Assembly (NCBI RefSeq): GCF_016545825.1
Contig: NC_052617.1
Location: forward strand, 52,395,382-52,459,381
Reading direction: 5' to 3'
Origin: Eucalyptus grandis
Lineage: Eukaryota; Streptophyta; Magnoliopsida; Myrtales; Myrtaceae
DNA length: 64,000 nucleotides
Shown here: piece by piece, positions 58,915 to 64,000 of the stretch
Layout of the letters: every line of letters starts with the position of its first letter
How positions within the stretch are numbered: position 1 is the first letter of the stretch
Notes under the pieces: generated by a model
Told to the model about the DNA's origin: nothing
The model's input: the letters and a program-made list of their open reading frames with translations, nothing else
Databases searched by the model: none
Translations under genes and position numbers: made by a program

Positions 58915-61900
58915 CGAGGATAAGAGAGAAGAGTAGACAAGAACAACAATAAAATTAAAATGAACAAACATCCACGAATCTTGTATCGGCACCTATTCTC
59001 ATAAAAAGGGCAAGATGACACAATCACTTTTTACTCCACCCCAGAAGAAAAGGAAAAAAAAATTATGTAAGATGATGCTGTATCCATAGTTCATCGTAAT
59101 CTAATCAATACTATTGACGAAAATAAATGTAAATGATCAAATACAAGCTTTTACACGTTTTATCTACACCTTATAGGGCGCATTGGAGCATCTGTATTGT
59201 TTCTATTCCTTCTCTTCTATCCTACAAGTAAAACCACAGACATAGGATTTGAATTCTGGTGTGCTTATGAAATCTATGTTTCCTCAATATGCAGGCTGTG
59301 ACGATATGCCTTGTTTCTTCAAACAGCTGTTGACGGTAAAGGAGCCCACCTCCGATACTCTGCGAGAGCCCACAATGGGTATATGTTCCTGTAATTGGGA
59401 TAGTGTAACATGCAGTTCTTGTTGAAAACCCCAGTGATTTCCTGCAATGCAAAGTTCATGCCTAGATCATGTTGTTTCGTTATAAGGCAATTCTTACTGA
59501 ATCTCTCTCCCAATCAGTTATCATTTATTTGCACTAGTTCCTGACGATGTTTTGAGGAGTTGAACCAATTGTTTGTAAGATAATATGCGTGGACCATAAT
59601 CATCTCTAGGTTTTCCTGGTTGTATGGATTAGTTTGCACGAAACTCTTTCCAAGGATATTGGTGGCGTGCACTCTTTTATTTCGTGAGATTTTGACCCTG
59701 TATGAAATCAACTTACTGATAGGTACAAACCTGTTGAGGGTAATCACCGTCTTCCATTTGTGAATTGATAAGCAGCTTTGCGGCCCGGTGCAGGGAGTTG
59801 GATCCCTCTCCGCCTGATAGTAGATGAAGTTCCAAAGTCAGAAACTTCACATTGAATATTGATTTTTACCATCACCAAAGTATGGTTAACGCAATCGAGA
59901 CCCAAACGACAATATCATCCACTGACCTGCCCCGCATGAATCAGACCCATCATAGCCCATGCAGTTTGCACCAGATTTGATCTGTTTCCTTCAAGTGGTA
60001 CATATTCCTACATCGACTGATTTGACAATTAAAAAATTCAAGATTTCCGTGTTGCCAGAAAAGTGCAACTAAAGCAGCGAAAGCCAAACATGCCGAGGAA
60101 GGTCCCTTTAGAAATCACCTTCTTCGGGCAAGAAAGATAGCTCTCTCCCCACCCGCCATCCTGCAACTGTGTTCGTAGTAGAAAAGTGACTCCTTTACGC
60201 GTAGCTGCACAATTGCTATATGTCTTGCCAGCAGCTGCTAGTCCTCCGAGTGCAAACCATGAGCCATATGTAAAACAAACTCCCCAGCACCCATACCTGC
60301 AAGAATTGCTCAGTTAGCTGTTTCTTTAATTTATCTGAATTCTTCACAAATACCCAATGGAAGAGGAACATACCACGAGCCATCTGGCTTTTGTACATTC
60401 TCCAGATACTGCACGGAATTTGATATAAAATCTGCAATCTCCTTCTTCCTGTGCCCCGGATACAACTTCTGGAACAACACTAAAGCATTGATAGCCAAGG
60501 ACGTGCATTCAACATATTCATGCTCAAGGACAATGTCCTCAAAGAACTCTGTCGGATTTAGGAGCTGCAAACGATAAATGATGAGGAAAAAGTCCCTATA
60601 TGGTAATTTATGAACAAAGAAACATGTCTTAGTCTGTGATGACCATCAAGGAATTCCAAAAATTTATTGAGTACTCACTTCTAGCCAAGCCGGAGCTCCT
60701 GTGGGCTCCCATGCTGGCAATCCGCCATTTTTACTCTGGAACAAGTGGCATTCACGGACGATGTAATGATATTACAATTTATAATCAAACTCAACCAAAG
60801 AATTAAGTGGCAACGTGATTTTGGGATGCAGCAAACAAAGTTTAGCCAATGTTTCTTGTCTAGATCAAAGACTTTCTCAAGACTTTCTCAAGTCTTTCTC
60901 AAGAAAGAAAAACAATGGTATACTCACTTGTAGAGAAAGTAAAATGTTGACGGCGTCATACAATTTCTCTGGCTCCATCTTCTCACCAACAATTTCAGGT
61001 CGCATCATTGACAAAAGCAAGCAGCACTGAATAAAGAGGGAAAGAAATTCAGTGAGAAACTGAGCAATTTAGGATTGGATTGAACCTGCAGATACAGTGA
61101 AGGCATTCATCGGGGTATTACCTTCAGACCTTCTGCAGTGCAATCGTAGACTTGCCAACTGTGATCTTGATCCGAAAATGTCCAAGATCCTTTAGTGATA
61201 TGACGGTGCATGCTTTTGAAATCACCAGAAGGATTGTCCTTGACCTGGAATATCATAAACAGATCAATGCACTTCGACTTATGCGAGGAAGCAAAAGAAA
61301 CTAGGAAGATGTTTGGAGACAGGCGATGGTTGCAAGAAGCGAAGATCAAACCTGAGATTTTTTAATGAAGTCATGTCCTCTAGCTAATACCGGTCCTATC
61401 TCCTCAGTCATATTACTGGCAAGCAAAGCTTGGATGGCAAAGCCAGTGTCCCACTCTTGGCTACCAAAACTCTGCATATGAATGAGCCAACCACCAAACT
61501 GAGCTTTCCTCTAGATGGTATCACTTAGATGGTATCACTTTACCAAATTAATCTTCTCCTTGTTATAAGAATACTTCCACCTTTCAGATTTGCAGCAGAA
61601 GTACTTACCATTTCAGATTAAGCACAATTCAGTTATAGTTCGGTGACACCACTACTAACCTGCATCTTCATTCCATCTTCAGCAACCCAAAGGTAATCTG
61701 GTATCCTAGCAAGATGCTTCTTGAAATAGTCACTGTCTGGGTCCTCTACCCAGCAAGCAAGCATGCATAACACCTGTCCAAGTCAGAAGTGAAAGATATA
61801 TTCTCAGTGATGTTTTTCACCATGCAGGAATTTTTCATTTTATGTGTCTATCTCCTCAAATTTATGTATTTGTTACCTTTTCTACACATCCAATTGTGAT

Positions 61901-62158
61901 ATATCGACTATTCTCATCTTCGTAGTGAATGTGCTTTATTGTCACCTGAAGAGCCTTTCCTCTAAGTTTATTAAACGGCCAACGGTTGAGAAGAGGCTCT
62001 GTAAATATGTAAAGACTATCCCAGATCAGATCCTGCACTAAGGGATGGGGATAGTAGAGATCCTCCTGCAACAACAATTCGAGTCATTTCGTTAAAAAAT
62101 TTCTGACTTGTAAACTATCTGATTCTAGAATGATATCTTGGACCTGTTAGGGATACTT

Positions 62159-62160
62159 GC
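62159..62160 (-). other. GC 5' splice site of OSC2 intron 5
   Basis: GCCAAG is followed by GCAAGTATCC, the same as in OSC1. The non-canonical donor predates the duplication. Confidence 0.85.
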
Positions 62161-62906
62161 CTTGGCACATAGATGGCGGACTTTTCTCCAGCAAATCATG
62201 TCGTAGGGTTGAGTATGAAGTTCTTCTCTCAACTGTTGAACAAGAGGTGTGATCAGGCCAACAAATCTTTTCCCGTACAAGTATGACATGGGCATGTAAA
62301 CCATCCGACAGTAGCACCACATCTTAGCTACATTATTCAAAATGGGAAGTTCAGACAAACATATCCTGTAACTAAGGAGAAAAGCAGTTCACACGAAACA
62401 GATGTTGAAACAATCTGTCGAGGGGAATTCTGGAAGGGTGGACAATTCAATAACAAGCCAATGCCATATTCTTGTTCGTTCAGCAAAAACGCCGCGTTTT
62501 CAATTTGAAAATAGTCCAAATTTATATATGTTAGACTACTATAAAATACCATCAAGGACATGATCAAGAAAATCTGCAAAAACAAACCTGGGTGCATGGG
62601 TAGGAATGAAGGCAAGATCCAGAACTCTGGGGGCATTGGGTTGGTTCCAGACCAATCAAAAAGGCCGAAAATCTACAGAGCATGTGACAAGACAATACAC
62701 AAGCACCAGCACAATGTCACATATCCAATTCACCCAAACACCTGCACAGAACAATCTGGAGCACAAATTTTTGTCAATTTCTGAAGGAAGAGTGAGAGAG
62801 TACCGAGAGCCAAGTCCTGCCCCAGGAGGGTATGTAGGTGACCCCACCACGGTCAAGAATCCACTTCCTCGCCCGAGTACAAGCATTGTCCTGGCCACCA
62901 TCAGGT

Positions 62907-63834
62907 TGTTGGAGAAATCTTCATAAAGTGTTTTGAAGTTGACAAAACGTTTCCATCAGTCTAGTCTGAAGGTCTGCAGACTCTGTTAGTTAAAGTCTGA
63001 AGACTTCCGGACAGCCAGACTCAAGACTCAAAGTCTATCCTCATTGACAGTCTCTAATCCGTTGAAGAAAGGTTATCCAGAACTGGATGTTTTGTTCAGG
63101 ATTTAACCTTATCATCTGGAGAAGATCTCGTGGTTGGAGAAGACGTATCAGAATCCTTTGATTGATCAAGATTGATTCAATGATTGAAGATTCGATGATT
63201 GTCTAAATATTATTGGAAGGTTCTACTTATGGAAACCGAGATCCCGATTGTATGGGCGAACGGTTGATGGGCTATCAACACGTTCCTTTAATAGCTCGAA
63301 CAATCTTCCTAATTGATTCTGTCCAACGGGTAGATTGGAGGAATTCCTTTGGTAAGTGCCAACGGGTATGATGGCATAAAGGAGTATATAAGGAAGACGT
63401 TCTTAGTTGTTCGAGGTGTGCGCGATAGAAGAATTCCAAAGTCTGAAGCTCCTATTTGTTTAGATAAATCCTTTGAGCGAATACTTGTATACAAAAGAGA
63501 GTCTATATTTGTGAGAGACCTTGAGGAGGTGTGGTAGAACATCTACACTGTGAAATCAAGGCAAAGCTGTGCTGTAACTTCTCTTTTGATCATAGTGAAA
63601 TCCAGCCGGTGGGCTGTCAGTGCGGAAGAGTGGACGTAGGCTTGGAATAAGCCGAACCACTATAAATCCTGTGTTCAATTTTCTCTTCCTCACTCTCTCT
63701 ACCTCAATCGTATTTCATTTTGTTAATTAAGAGAGAATTTACTTTCTATCATAGGTTAAGAATCGCTTCCGTATATCGATAAATTGTTTAGGCACCTATT
63801 CACCCCCCTCTAGGTACTCATACTAGCAATATCA
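62907..63834 (+). repeat. Solo LTR of the Copia element 3 family, in OSC2 exon 3
   Basis: 928 bp, beginning TGTTGGAGAAATC and ending CTAGCAATATCA. It is the reverse complement of the LTRs at 41186 and 49963. A perfect 5-bp target duplication CAGGT lies at 62902-62906 and 63835-63839. Removing it and one CAGGT restores the exon as in OSC1. It left by recombination between two LTRs of a full element inserted here. Confidence 0.95.
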
Positions 63835-64000
63835 CAGGTCCTTCCCCAAGAATGCGCATGCAAATGTAGCTCAGGGCCGTGCAGAACATGGTGCTGTGAC
63901 CTTCAATGTGGAAGCCCCACCCACCATCTCCATTCTGCAACATAATTAATGCAAAACAGAGACAGTTTCAAGTCGAAGTCTTTCAAAGTTCCTCTGCTAT

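Larger units (their letters stand above)
58915..64000. repeat. Segmental duplicate of about 7030-11970 (OSC region)
   Basis: Not only exons but introns, the 3' flank and intron lengths match the OSC1 region in order and orientation. Examples are CAATTGTTTGTAAGATAATATGCGTGGACC at about 8490 and 59564, and the intron before the DCTAE exon. The copy continues past the right edge. Confidence 0.92.
59319..64000 (-). pseudogene. OSC2: second oxidosqualene cyclase, exon 3 split by a solo LTR; 5' exons beyond the window
   Basis: Exons, gene order: 3 (62804-63934, interrupted 62907-63834), then 62588-62672, 62161-62327, 61877-62065, 61660-61773, 61352-61471, 61122-61244, 60928-61026, 60679-60735, 60374-60564, 60119-60296, 59927-60007, 59731-59813, 59319-59441. 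Exon lengths equal those of OSC1 one for one. MWCYCR and DCTAE are present, but the segment before the catalytic Asp reads [12 protein letters not shown] where OSC1 and the family read [12 protein letters not shown]. Exon 15 is again 83 nt. Apart from the LTR no extra stop was found, so disruption looks recent. Exons 1-2 lie right of the window. Product specificity cannot be told. Confidence 0.9.

Overview
This is a piece of a flowering-plant nuclear genome, almost certainly a eudicot and probably woody. The evidence is many-exon nuclear genes with GT-AG introns, plant oxidosqualene cyclases (triterpene synthases), a plastid-type phosphoglucose isomerase with a transit peptide, a plant START-domain protein, and several kinds of LTR retrotransposons and TIR transposons. 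The species cannot be named from the sequence. No bacterial operon, CRISPR array, tRNA or rRNA gene was seen.

Layout: 1-937 holds the start of a DUF4283/zinc-knuckle protein (minus strand). 3091-5192 is a decayed copy of the plastid phosphoglucose isomerase gene. 8240-13911 (minus) is a 16-exon, nearly intact beta-amyrin-synthase-like oxidosqualene cyclase (OSC1). 17408-30000 is filled with two Copia elements (17408-23778 and 26147-29906), a decayed gag piece and a hAT element (24796-25989). 30232-36476 holds two PIF/Harbinger-like elements, the second carrying a piece of the mitochondrial complex I NDUFS7 gene. 37000-51568 looks like the 3' end of a Gypsy-type element with a minisatellite in its 3' untranslated region. 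A 9.7-kb Sirevirus-like Copia element with an extra third ORF (41186-50917) is nested in its LTR. 52020-57796 (minus) is the remnant of a START lipid-binding gene, broken by a TRIM element in its last exon and a 3-kb Harbinger-like element in the preceding intron. 58915-64000 repeats the OSC1 region: a second cyclase (OSC2, minus, running off the right edge), interrupted in exon 3 by a solo LTR of the same family as the 9.7-kb Copia.

The main biological theme is a duplicated triterpene synthase locus whose copies lie about 45 kb apart in transposon-rich DNA. OSC1 appears potentially functional except for one shared anomaly: in both copies the penultimate coding exon is 83 nt where the family reading frame needs 84. 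This is either a truncating frameshift or a splice acceptor moved 8 nt downstream. Both copies also share a GC-AG intron. OSC2 is disrupted in this haplotype. No other complete host gene was recognised; the rest is transposon sequence, gene fragments and AT-rich intergenic DNA.
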